Shown here piece by piece: positions 35,092 to 42,191 of a DNA stretch of 64,000 nucleotides. Made by a program: the position numbers and the translations under genes. How positions within the stretch are numbered: the first letter of the stretch is position 1; every line of letters starts with the position of its first letter. The DNA is from Nocardioides xinjiangensis (GTDB taxonomy: Bacteria; Actinomycetota; Actinomycetes; Propionibacteriales; Nocardioidaceae), in assembly GCF_017916455.1 (NCBI RefSeq), contig NZ_JAFMSY010000001.1, positions 310,001 to 374,000 on the forward strand, in the 5' to 3' direction. The notes under the pieces were generated by a model that was given only the letters and a program-made list of their open reading frames with translations, ran no database searches and was not told the DNA's origin.

Positions 35092-36018
35092 ATGCTGCTA
35101 CTCCTCGGAGCCGGGCTCCTCTTCTCCTCCATCGTGATGGCACTGTGCATCGTTGGGGTGCTGACGAGTGAGCGGCGAGCCGTCGCCCGATCCGTCGCGG
35201 CGGTGCAGGCGATGAACGCGGCCCCCGCCGTCATCGCCGACGAGCTCGAGCGCCCGTTCATGGAGCGGGTCATCGCCCCGCTCGGTGGTCGGCTCGTCGG
35301 CGTGGGCCGCAAGATCACCCGTGCGGACACGGCGCAGAAGATCGCGCACCGCCTGGACATCGCCGGCAATCCGCCCGCATGGGACGTGAACCGCATCATC
35401 GGCCTCAAGGTCCTCGGCCTCGGCGTGCTGGGCGTCCTAGGTTTCCTGTTCGCCCTGTCCCGCGGCGAAGCGTTCGATCGCGTGGTGATCTACACAGCGG
35501 GTTTCGCCGCCTTCGGCTACGTCCTTCCCAACCTGCTCCTCAAGAACGCGGGCGACAAGCGAGAGACGCTCATGCGCAACGCGCTCCCGGACGCCATCGA
35601 CCTGCTCACCATCTCCGTGGAGGCCGGGCTGGGCTTCGACGCCGCCGTGGCGCGCGTTGCGAAGAACACCTCTGGCCCTCTTGCCCAGGAGTTCTCGCGC
35701 CTGCTCCAGGAGATGCAGCTGGGCATTGGGCGCGCCGAGGCAATGCGCGCCATGGGCGAGCGCACCAGCCTGCCTGACCTCAAGTCGTTCTGCCTCGCAA
35801 TGGTCCAAGCCGACAGCCTCGGCATCCCCATCGCCCGCGTGCTGCGCATCCAGAGTCACGAGATGCGCACCAAGCGGCGCCAGCGCGCGGAGGAGGCGGC
35901 GCAGAAGGTTCCGGTCAAGATTCTGTTCCCGGTGATCTTCTTCATTCTCCCGACCATCTTCATCGTCGTCATCGGACCGGTGTTCCTGTCAATGGGCGAC
36001 CTGTTCGGCAGCCAGTGA
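35092..36018 (+). CDS. tadC: TadC-type secretion protein (T2SSF)
   Basis: The 308-residue membrane protein has helices at both ends and a cytosolic four-helix T2SSF domain (LMRNALPDAIDLLTISVEAGLGFDAAVARVAKNT and MVQADSLGIPIARVLRIQSHEMRTKRRQRAEEAAQKVPVK, both typical of TadC). With TadB it forms the inner-membrane platform for the pilus ATPase. It lies 6 bp after the VWA-TadB gene, and its stop overlaps the kinase start by 4 bp (GTGA). Confidence 0.92.
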   Translation: MLLLLGAGLLFSSIVMALCIVGVLTSERRAVARSVAAVQAMNAAPAVIADELERPFMERVIAPLGGRLVGVGRKITRADTAQKIAHRLDIAGNPPAWDVNRIIGLKVLGLGVLGVLGFLFALSRGEAFDRVVIYTAGFAAFGYVLPNLLLKNAGDKRETLMRNALPDAIDLLTISVEAGLGFDAAVARVAKNTSGPLAQEFSRLLQEMQLGIGRAEAMRAMGERTSLPDLKSFCLAMVQADSLGIPIARVLRIQSHEMRTKRRQRAEEAAQKVPVKILFPVIFFILPTIFIVVIGPVFLSMGDLFGSQ

Positions 36019-37580
36019 TCCTCGACCTGGTCGCGTCGTCCGAGCCGACCCACACGGCCCGGCGTACGTGGCGGATCACGACGGCCGTCCGAGTCTTCGC
36101 GATCTCGCTGTGCGCCGGGCGGGCATTGTCGTCGCAGGGAACGGGGGACATCGCCGTCCCCATCGTCGCGCTCGCGCTGGTCGCCACGCTCGCCAGCCTT
36201 GTCGAAGGGATGGGCACCGACCGCCTGCAGCGCTGGGTCCCCGTCGGCGAGGCCTTGTTGGTGGCCGCTGTCGTGGCGCCGAACCTTTCGCAGGCGGAGT
36301 CGGTCCTGCTCTACCTCGCGGTCCCTCCCCTGGTGGGCGGGGTCAGACACGGCTGGTTGTCAGCCAGCAACGCGTTCCTCGTCTCGGCGGTCGCACTGGC
36401 GCTGGGAGGCGGCCTGTCCGTCAAGCCGTTCGATGTCGCGCCTCTCCAGTCGGCAGCGTTCTGGCTCGTGACGGGACTAGGCATCGGCGTGCTGGCAGGC
36501 GTGCAGACGCGCAGCATCCGCGACCTCGAACAGCGGCAGGCACCCTACGTGGCCACCCACCAGCTCATGAGCCAGCTCCACGACTTGGCCAGTCGAGGTG
36601 AGGTCGGCCTCGACAGCATCAAGCTGTCCACGGAGCTCGTCGGTCGGCTGCGTGACGGAACGGGCGCCGCTGGGGTCGCCGTCTATGGGCACGCCTGGGG
36701 CCAACCACTGGTCCAGCTCGCCGGACACGGCGATACCGGCTCGCTGATCAGCCACGCCATCGGCAGCAGCCACACGCGCCGGAGCGACGTGCTTGTCGTC
36801 GGTCTCCGCGGCGCGGGTCACCAGCTGGGCAGCGTCGTCATCAGGAAGCCGGACGGCTGGACGGAGGAGTCCCGCGCCTCCGCGCAGGCCGTGGCCGACG
36901 AGTTCGCGCTCCGGCTGGACACCGCCATGCTGTTCGACGAGGTGCGTCGGCTCGCGACGGCCGAGGAGCGCAAGCGGATCGCCCGGGAGATGCACGACGG
37001 CGTCGCGCAGGAACTCGTTGCCCTGGGCTACCTCGTCGACGAGATCGCCTTTCTTACCGACGAGACAAGGACCGTCGAGCTGGCCGACACCCTTCGGGCA
37101 GAGATCAGCCGCATCGTGGCGGAGATCCGCTTCTCGATCCTCGACCTGCGGCACCACGTCACGGACCACAGGCTCTCCGGGGCGCTCGCGGACTACGTGC
37201 ACCAGGTCACGCAGGACATGGACGTCCGGGTGAATCTCATGCTGGACGAGTCCGGCCCGGCGCTTCCCCCACGTACGGAGGCGGAACTGCTACGCGTAGC
37301 CCAGGAGGCGATCGGCAACGTCCGCAAGCACGCGCGCGCCGACAACCTCTGGGTGACACTGGTGTCTGACGGCACCACCTTGCTGCTCGAGGTCGCAGAC
37401 GACGGCGTGGGCGACGCCCGACCGAAGTCGCGCCACTGGGGTCTGCAGAGCATGCAGGAGCGCGCCGCCGTCATCGAGGCGTCGCTCGAGGTCACCTCAC
37501 GAGAGGGCGGTGGAACCATCGTCCGCCTTCACTCACCACCGCTTCCCCCTCCGGCCATCGCGACGAAGGAGTACGCATGA
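36015..37580 (+). CDS. Membrane histidine kinase co-transcribed with the Tad locus
   Basis: The 521-residue protein has about six membrane helices in 20-165. A GAF-like region (about 180-305) follows. The HisKA_3 segment EERKRIAREMHDGVAQELVALG carries the phosphoacceptor His. A GHKL ATPase domain has AIGNVRKHA (N box), VADDGVGD and HWGLQSMQER. It should sense a signal at the membrane and phosphorylate the LuxR regulator that follows. GTGA and ATGA overlaps on both sides tie it to tadC and to the regulator, so pilus genes and sensor share a transcript. Confidence 0.92.
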   Translation: MILDLVASSEPTHTARRTWRITTAVRVFAISLCAGRALSSQGTGDIAVPIVALALVATLASLVEGMGTDRLQRWVPVGEALLVAAVVAPNLSQAESVLLYLAVPPLVGGVRHGWLSASNAFLVSAVALALGGGLSVKPFDVAPLQSAAFWLVTGLGIGVLAGVQTRSIRDLEQRQAPYVATHQLMSQLHDLASRGEVGLDSIKLSTELVGRLRDGTGAAGVAVYGHAWGQPLVQLAGHGDTGSLISHAIGSSHTRRSDVLVVGLRGAGHQLGSVVIRKPDGWTEESRASAQAVADEFALRLDTAMLFDEVRRLATAEERKRIAREMHDGVAQELVALGYLVDEIAFLTDETRTVELADTLRAEISRIVAEIRFSILDLRHHVTDHRLSGALADYVHQVTQDMDVRVNLMLDESGPALPPRTEAELLRVAQEAIGNVRKHARADNLWVTLVSDGTTLLLEVADDGVGDARPKSRHWGLQSMQERAAVIEASLEVTSREGGGTIVRLHSPPLPPPAIATKEYA

Positions 37581-38224
37581 CCACCCGTGTCCTGCTCATC
37601 GACGACCACGAGCTCATCCGTCAGGGCCTCGCGCGCGCCTTCGAACGTGACGAGGAGATGACCGTCGTGGGCCAGGCAGGCTCGACCGCCGAGGGGGTCA
37701 AGGCGTACGCCGAACTCGCGCCGGACGTCGTCGTCACCGACCTGCAGCTCCCTGACGGCCATGGCCTCGAGATCGTGCGAACGGTTCGTCGCGACACCGA
37801 CGACGTCGGCCTCGTGGTGCTGACGATGCACGCGGGGGACGACCAGATCTTCGCCGCGATGGAAGCCGGCGCGTCCGCGTTCGTCGGCAAGGACAGCAAG
37901 GCCACGGACGTGGTGAGCGCCGCGCGCCATGCGGCTGTCGCGCCGCGGACGTTCCTGTGCGCCGGCCTGAGTGCGGCTATGATCCGCCGCGCGACGACCC
38001 CGGCACCACCAAAGCTCTCGGCACGGGAGAAGGAGGTCCTCGCCCTCCTCGCCGACGGCATGGGCACGGGTGAGATCGCCAGCAGCCTCTACATGAGCGA
38101 GTCCACGGCTAAGACCCACATCACGCACATCTACCAGAAGCTCGGCGCAGCGAACCGTGCGCAGGCGCTGGTGACCGCCATGCGGCTCGGATTGCTGGAC
38201 CACGCCGCCTCGCAACGCTTCTAG
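37577..38224 (+). CDS. NarL/LuxR-type response regulator, Tad-linked
   Basis: The 215-residue protein has a receiver domain with DDH, the phospho-acceptor in VVVTDLQLPDG (about Asp55) and Lys in SAFVGKDSK. A C-terminal LuxR helix-turn-helix reads LSAREKEVLALLADGMGTGEIASSLYMSESTAKTHITHI, split over about 150-195. It overlaps the kinase gene by 4 bp and ends the operon. The pilin genes begin 500 bp later and are a plausible target (inference). Confidence 0.92.
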   Translation: MTTRVLLIDDHELIRQGLARAFERDEEMTVVGQAGSTAEGVKAYAELAPDVVVTDLQLPDGHGLEIVRTVRRDTDDVGLVVLTMHAGDDQIFAAMEAGASAFVGKDSKATDVVSAARHAAVAPRTFLCAGLSAAMIRRATTPAPPKLSAREKEVLALLADGMGTGEIASSLYMSESTAKTHITHIYQKLGAANRAQALVTAMRLGLLDHAASQRF

Positions 38225-38725
38225 TCCTCGCGGGCCGGGTCGCTCCGAGCCGGTGGGGCGTGCCGACAGCGGCGCCGGACCGGCCCGGGCCGGGCTTGGC
38301 CGTTGAAGCGTCGTGTAAGGCATGCTCGCGGACGGTTTGGCGGCTGCCCCTGAAGCGCAGGGATCCGCGACCGCCCGGCCATCCGCTTGGCGCGCTGGCA
38401 CCTCCGCCGACGCACCGGCGTCCGCGCCGGCGTCATCAGGAGTGAGGCGAGGATTCGTGCATCCTCGCCCCTTGGAGGTCCCCGCCGCGCCAGCTCCGTC
38501 AAACGCGGCGGCACACGATCCGCGACCCCTGCCCGACCAGCGCACCTGCCCCCCCGGACGACCATTCGCGGGCGCAACAGGGTGGGCTCGAGATAGTCAC
38601 AAGAGGCTAAGCATCGCGGGCCGATCACCCGATCCGGCAACCCGTGCGTACTTGGCAGAGTTGTCCTCGACGGGTCCTCGTGGGCTCGGAACCGAGAACT
38701 CATCACACTTTCAAGGGGAATCATT
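38225..38725 (+). other. 501-bp non-coding region upstream of Flp pilin genes
   Basis: No protein-like reading frame was found. A GC palindrome CCGGCCCGGGCCGG (38280-38293) follows the operon end and could terminate it. Near 38624-38642 GCCGATC-ACCC-GATCCGGC can form a stem with one bulge, and CTCGGAACCGAG lies near 38690. The pilin start has AAGGGGAAT before it. The region most likely holds the pilin promoter and a structured leader; no known riboswitch class was matched. Confidence 0.5.
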
Positions 38726-38929
38726 ATGCTCGAGAAGTTCATCACCCTCATGCTCGTCGGCCGTGACGAGGAGAAGGGCGCCACCGCCACCGAGTACGGC
38801 CTGCTGGTCGGCCTCATCGCGCTCATCATCGTCGTCGGTGTCGGCTTCTTCGGCGACGCGCTCAACGACTTCTTCAACAGCCTCGGCGGCACCGTCGCGA
38901 CCTGGGACGACGCGCCCGCGGCCGAGTGA
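38726..38929 (+). CDS. flp: Flp-type IVb pilin, major candidate
   Basis: The 67-residue prepilin has a short charged leader ending EEKG. The mature start ATATEYGLLVGLIALIIVVG has the Glu at +5 and Tyr at +6 that define Flp pilins. The hydrophobic helix forms the pilus core and the acidic tail (WDDAPAAE) is exposed. The strong AAGGGGAAT ribosome site and the terminator hairpin just after the gene suggest abundant, separate expression. Processing needs a prepilin peptidase, which is not in this window. Confidence 0.95.
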   Translation: MLEKFITLMLVGRDEEKGATATEYGLLVGLIALIIVVGVGFFGDALNDFFNSLGGTVATWDDAPAAE

Positions 38930-38944
38930 TCTAGCGCCAGGACC

Positions 38945-38984
38945 AAGAGGCTGGTCATTCCCGACCGGGAATGACCAGCCTCTT
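38945..38984 (+). terminator. Strong 18-bp hairpin between the two pilin genes
   Basis: AAGAGGCTGGTCATTCCC pairs perfectly with its complement around a GACC loop. It follows the first pilin by 15 bp and precedes the second by 26 bp. There is no T-run, as is common in high-GC organisms. Partial termination would favour the first pilin. Confidence 0.85.
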
Positions 38985-39010
38985 CGCTTGCAACGATGGA
39001 GGAAGACACG

Positions 39011-39184
39011 GTGATCCCAAGCACTAAGAGCGCCGCCCGCGACGAGCGTGGCGCCACCGCGACCGAGTACGGCCTTCTGGTCGGATTCGCTGCCATCGCG
39101 ATCGTTGCGGGAGTCGGCTTCTTCGGGGAGTCACTCAACACGTACTTCGACGGTCTGGCCACGTGGTTGACGACCGTGATGTGA
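39011..39184 (+). CDS. Second Flp-type pilin
   Basis: The 57-residue product has the leader MIPSTKSAARDERG and a mature start ATATEYGLLVGFAAIAIVAGVGFFG with Glu+5 and Tyr+6, like the first pilin. The C-terminus differs (LNTYFDGLATWLTTVM), so it may be a minor pilin. The GTG at 39011 is preferred: GGAGGAA stands 6 nt upstream. An ATG at 38996 overlaps that ribosome site and would give 62 residues. Confidence 0.88.
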   Translation: MIPSTKSAARDERGATATEYGLLVGFAAIAIVAGVGFFGESLNTYFDGLATWLTTVM

Positions 39185-39383
39185 CAGCAAGCCGCTGGGT
39201 GCAATCCGTGGGTCGCTGATTGACTGATTCACGACCCCAATCGCTCCCCCGGAACCTCGACAACACTGACGACGGACGACGTGCAATTCATCCGCGCGAT
39301 GGTTCTGGAAGCATCACCATCAGTTGAGGATGAAGGCGCGCCGGTCGTCCTGGATGCACTTCTGGTCGGCTCTGCGTACTCAA

Positions 39384-40685
39384 TCAGCTGACGTAGCGTC
39401 GCAAACGGGCCTGCCAGGCACGGATGAGCGTGTCCGGCGCCAATCCAGCACGCTGCAAGGACCAAGCGCTCGACACGCCACGTCTCGCCGCGCGATACAC
39501 CTCCAGGAGCTTCCGCTCCCCCAGCCGCTCCGCGATCACACGACACGCGAGCCAGGCCTCCTCGTAGCGCGCCTGCAGGTCCGCGGCGCGGGTGTTGAGG
39601 TCGGCAGCCGTCGGCAGCGCCTTCGGGACGCCGTCGCGGCGCGCCGCCTCGATGGCCCGACCCAGTGCCGTGCGGTCCGGCAGGCGCGTGTCGCGCAGCG
39701 CCACGTAGTCGGCGAACCCTTCGCGCAGCCACGGCTCCACCGGGCTGCGGACGGCGTCCGTGGCGACGTGGACGAGCTCGTGGGTCATCACCACCTGCGC
39801 ACCCGCTCGCCGAAGCCCGGCGGTGACCTCCGGGTTCACGAAGACGTGGGTAGGCGCGTCGTCCTCGGCGGTGCTGCCGGCGCTCGCCGTCACCGCCGCG
39901 ATGCCGGAGTACGTACCCGGCGGGACGCCGAGGCTCGCGTCGAGGTCCGCTGCCGTGGCCGGAACCTCGACGACGACCGGACCGCGGAAGCGCGCGAGCA
40001 CGCGCCGTACGACGTCGACGCCGCGGACAGCGCGGTCGACGAAGGCCTCCGCCACGTCCCGGTCCCCGTCGACCATGACCAGCACGCCCGGCGCGCGTGA
40101 CACCGCCAGCCGGCCGCGCAGCCACAGCGGGACCCTGGTGGCCGGCGCCGCCGCGGTGCCGAAGCCGACGATCCCCAGTCCGTCCGCGTCGGGGGCGAAC
40201 GTCACCGCGACGTCGGTGCGGGCGGCCTGGACCTCGAGCCCGCCGAGGCGCCAGGTGACCTCCGCGACCCCCGACCAGGAGCCGTCGTCCCCCACAACCC
40301 CCACCTGGTCGACGTAGCGGGCCGTCACGGCCCGCAGGTCGAGGGACGCGGCGTTCGCGGCGATCCCCGCCAGGAGGTCCTCCGACGCCGGCCGTCCAGC
40401 GGGCGCCAGCGACGCCAGGGCGGCCGCGTCGCGCGCCCGGACCCCCGCGACGAAGGCCGACAGGGCTGCTGTCGCCTCGGCCGGGCTGGCCCGCGCCACG
40501 TCCACCGGGCGCGGCGCCACCTCGTGACGGCCGTCGCGGGTCAGCACCGCCACGACCGCGACCACCAGGCACAGCGAAAGGCCGGCGGCCCACCGGAGTG
40601 GACGGCCGGCCTTCGAGGCCGGCTGGTCAGCCAGGGCGGACCGCGCCGACGAAGGGCATCGAGTAGAGGCCGGACACGGCGACAC
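39384..40685 (-). CDS. Membrane-anchored HExxH metallopeptidase-like protein
   Basis: The 433-residue protein has an N-terminal membrane helix (about 31-48). An NTF2-like or beta domain (65-165) follows, then a C-terminal catalytic part with MTHELVHVATDA (HExxH-type zinc site) and PWLREGFADYVALRD, where EGFADY holds the third ligand Glu of gluzincins. It should act outside the membrane on proteins. The GTG start at 40685 overlaps the NlpC/P60 gene by 59 bp; a CTG at 40634, overlapping by 8 bp, is an alternative. It follows the riboswitch-led hydrolase gene and may be co-regulated. Confidence 0.8.
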   Translation of the reverse strand: MSPCPASTRCPSSARSALADQPASKAGRPLRWAAGLSLCLVVAVVAVLTRDGRHEVAPRPVDVARASPAEATAALSAFVAGVRARDAAALASLAPAGRPASEDLLAGIAANAASLDLRAVTARYVDQVGVVGDDGSWSGVAEVTWRLGGLEVQAARTDVAVTFAPDADGLGIVGFGTAAAPATRVPLWLRGRLAVSRAPGVLVMVDGDRDVAEAFVDRAVRGVDVVRRVLARFRGPVVVEVPATAADLDASLGVPPGTYSGIAAVTASAGSTAEDDAPTHVFVNPEVTAGLRRAGAQVVMTHELVHVATDAVRSPVEPWLREGFADYVALRDTRLPDRTALGRAIEAARRDGVPKALPTAADLNTRAADLQARYEEAWLACRVIAERLGERKLLEVYRAARRGVSSAWSLQRAGLAPDTLIRAWQARLRRYVS

Positions 40686-41616
40686 CGGTGCCGGGGTTGG
40701 CAGCGTGCACGATCATCCCGTTGCCGATGTACATGCCGACGTGGCTGATCGGGCTGTAGTAGAAGACCAGGTCGCCCGGCTGCAGGTCGCTGGCCGCGAC
40801 GCGCGGGCCGCTGCTGAACTGCGCGCTGGAGGAGTGCGGCAGCGAGACGCCGGCCTGCGCCCAGGCACGCATCGTCAGGCCGCTGCAGTCGAAGGCGTTC
40901 TCGCCCATGGCGCCGTAGACGTAGGCGTCGCCCACCTGCGCCATCGCGTACTGCACGGCGGCCGCCGCGCGTCCCGATGCCGGCACGGAGCTGGGCATGC
41001 GCGGCGTGCTGCTGCGCGAGGCGAGCAGGCGCTCCCGCTCCTCGGCCTCGAGGTCCGCGAGGACGTCCTTCGCCTGCGCGAGCTTCTCGTCGACCGTCGA
41101 CTTCTCGGCGCTGAGCTGCTCGGTGAGCTCAGCGATCTCGTCGGTGCGCTCGTCGGTGGCCTCGCGCCGGATCTCGAGGGCCTCGAGCTCGGTGTCGTAG
41201 TCGGCGAGGAGCGAGGACTGGAGGTCGTTGAACGACGACATCGTGGACAGCGAGTCCAGGAAGGAGCCCGGGTCCTCCGACACGACGATATGGCCGACGG
41301 TCGAGATTCCCTCTCCCTCGAGCTGGCGGACGACGGCGTCGGAGACCTGTGCCCGCACGGCGTCGAGACGCTCGTCCTGGCGCTCCTGGTCGGCCTGGAG
41401 CCCGGCGAGGTCGCGGCGCAGCTCGGCGAGGTCGAGGCGCGCGTCGTGGAGGCGCTCCTGAGCGGCCTCCGCCTCGTGGTAGAGGCGGTCGACGCGGGCC
41501 TTGACGTCCTCGATGTCGGGGTCGGCCTGGGCCGGGGTGGCAGGGACGAATGCGATGGCAGCGATCGCGGAGAGACCAAGAGCGGTCGCGCCGACTCGCC
41601 TGCGGGCGTGAGCCAC
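40627..41616 (-). CDS. NlpC/P60 peptidoglycan endopeptidase (RipA/RipC-like)
   Basis: The 329-residue protein has a signal peptide (ATPAQA cleavage near 31). A long coiled coil (about 35-205) follows, and then an NlpC/P60 domain with catalytic Cys in FDCSGLTM, His in SHVGMYIGNGM and a polar third residue in IVHAAN. It should cut peptide stems of peptidoglycan during growth or division, with the coiled coil as an autoinhibitory or partner-binding arm. It lies behind a c-di-AMP riboswitch and is placed like Rv2190c in M. tuberculosis. Confidence 0.93.
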   Translation of the reverse strand: MAHARRRVGATALGLSAIAAIAFVPATPAQADPDIEDVKARVDRLYHEAEAAQERLHDARLDLAELRRDLAGLQADQERQDERLDAVRAQVSDAVVRQLEGEGISTVGHIVVSEDPGSFLDSLSTMSSFNDLQSSLLADYDTELEALEIRREATDERTDEIAELTEQLSAEKSTVDEKLAQAKDVLADLEAEERERLLASRSSTPRMPSSVPASGRAAAAVQYAMAQVGDAYVYGAMGENAFDCSGLTMRAWAQAGVSLPHSSSAQFSSGPRVAASDLQPGDLVFYYSPISHVGMYIGNGMIVHAANPGTGVAVSGLYSMPFVGAVRPG

Positions 41617-41638
41617 GAGCGGGGGAACTCCTCGGGGT

Positions 41639-41767
41639 GTCGTACGCCTACCGGGTGAGCTGACGGGTTCGGCACGACGTGTCCTACCCCTGCTCCACGC
41701 ACCGCTCGCGCAGTGCGCCTCACAGAGGATTCACCCCAGGGGGAAGTGTGGTTCCCCGGCTCGCGAC
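41639..41767 (-). promoter_or_regulatory. c-di-AMP riboswitch (ydaO/yuaA type)
   Basis: Read on the minus strand, this leader contains the class hallmarks in order: CCGGGGAACC, CCCCCTGGGGTGAATCC, GGGGTAGGAC, then CCGAACCCGTCAGCTCACC and GGTAGGCG. The ends GTCGCGAGCC and GGCGTACGAC pair to close helix P1. The start codon of the NlpC/P60 gene is 22 nt downstream. In this class binding of c-di-AMP usually shuts expression off. Actinobacterial members commonly precede cell-wall hydrolase genes. Confidence 0.92.
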
Positions 41768-41783
41768 CGCACCTGGTGCGGTC
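41765..41783. repeat. 19-bp palindrome at the 5' edge of the riboswitch
   Basis: GACCGCACC-T-GGTGCGGTC is a perfect inverted repeat. It overlaps the first 3 nt of riboswitch helix P1 and could compete with it or bind a regulator. Confidence 0.5.
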
Positions 41784-41843
41784 CACGACTCGGCGCGACG
41801 CCCGCGCGGGCCTGGTGACCCACTTCCACGGACGTCGGGCCCT

Positions 41844-41873
41844 ACCCTAGACGCCTCGCGGAGGCGTCGCCAA
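41844..41873 (-). promoter_or_regulatory. Candidate promoter of riboswitch transcript
   Basis: On the minus strand TTGGCG (41873-41868) and TAGGGT (41849-41844) are 18 nt apart. A start about 7 nt on would give a leader of about 220 nt holding the riboswitch. The rest of the 318-bp gap (41617-41934) shows nothing else. Confidence 0.45.
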
Positions 41874-41934
41874 CATTCGGGACAATCTCCCCGGCTGCCT
41901 CCCCGGTTGCCTCCCGGCTGCCTCCGCATGTCGC

Positions 41935-42141
41935 TCAGGCGGACTCGATGACCGGTGCGGCCACCGGCTCCACGAGCCGCAGCGGGGGCACCAGGCCGCC
42001 CGTGGCCAGCACGTCGAGCGCGGCCATCTCGTCGTCGTCGATGGTCAGCTCGGGCGGCGGGCCGAGGAGCACCGTGACCACGCAGTCGTGGCAGTGCAGG
42101 CCGCGCACCACGCAGGTGTCGCAGTCGATCCGTGTCGTCAT
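41935..42141 (-). CDS. Small Cys-rich protein, unknown function
   Basis: The 68-residue protein starts MTTRIDCDTCVVRGLHCHDCVVTVLLG. It has four closely spaced Cys plus one His, a likely metal or redox site. An acidic middle (TIDDDEMAAL) and a hydrophobic end follow. Similar short proteins occur in actinobacteria beside NYN-domain genes; this is from general familiarity. It lies 50 bp after the NYN gene on the same strand. Confidence 0.7.
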   Translation of the reverse strand: MTTRIDCDTCVVRGLHCHDCVVTVLLGPPPELTIDDDEMAALDVLATGGLVPPLRLVEPVAAPVIESA

Positions 42142-42191
42142 GCCCCGAACGGTGGCAGGAGGCACCGACAGCGGGCCCTGCGGTGCGTCGT

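Noticed and set aside
38600..38700. c-di-GMP or SAM riboswitch before the pilin genes
   Set aside because: CCGGCAACC resembles part of SAM-type motifs, but the other conserved boxes are missing.
39235..39391. Short plus-strand frame after the second pilin (from about 39281, 36 codons)
   Set aside because: It looks faintly protein-like but has no ribosome site or promoter box and overlaps the protease 3' end. A gene remnant is possible but not supported.
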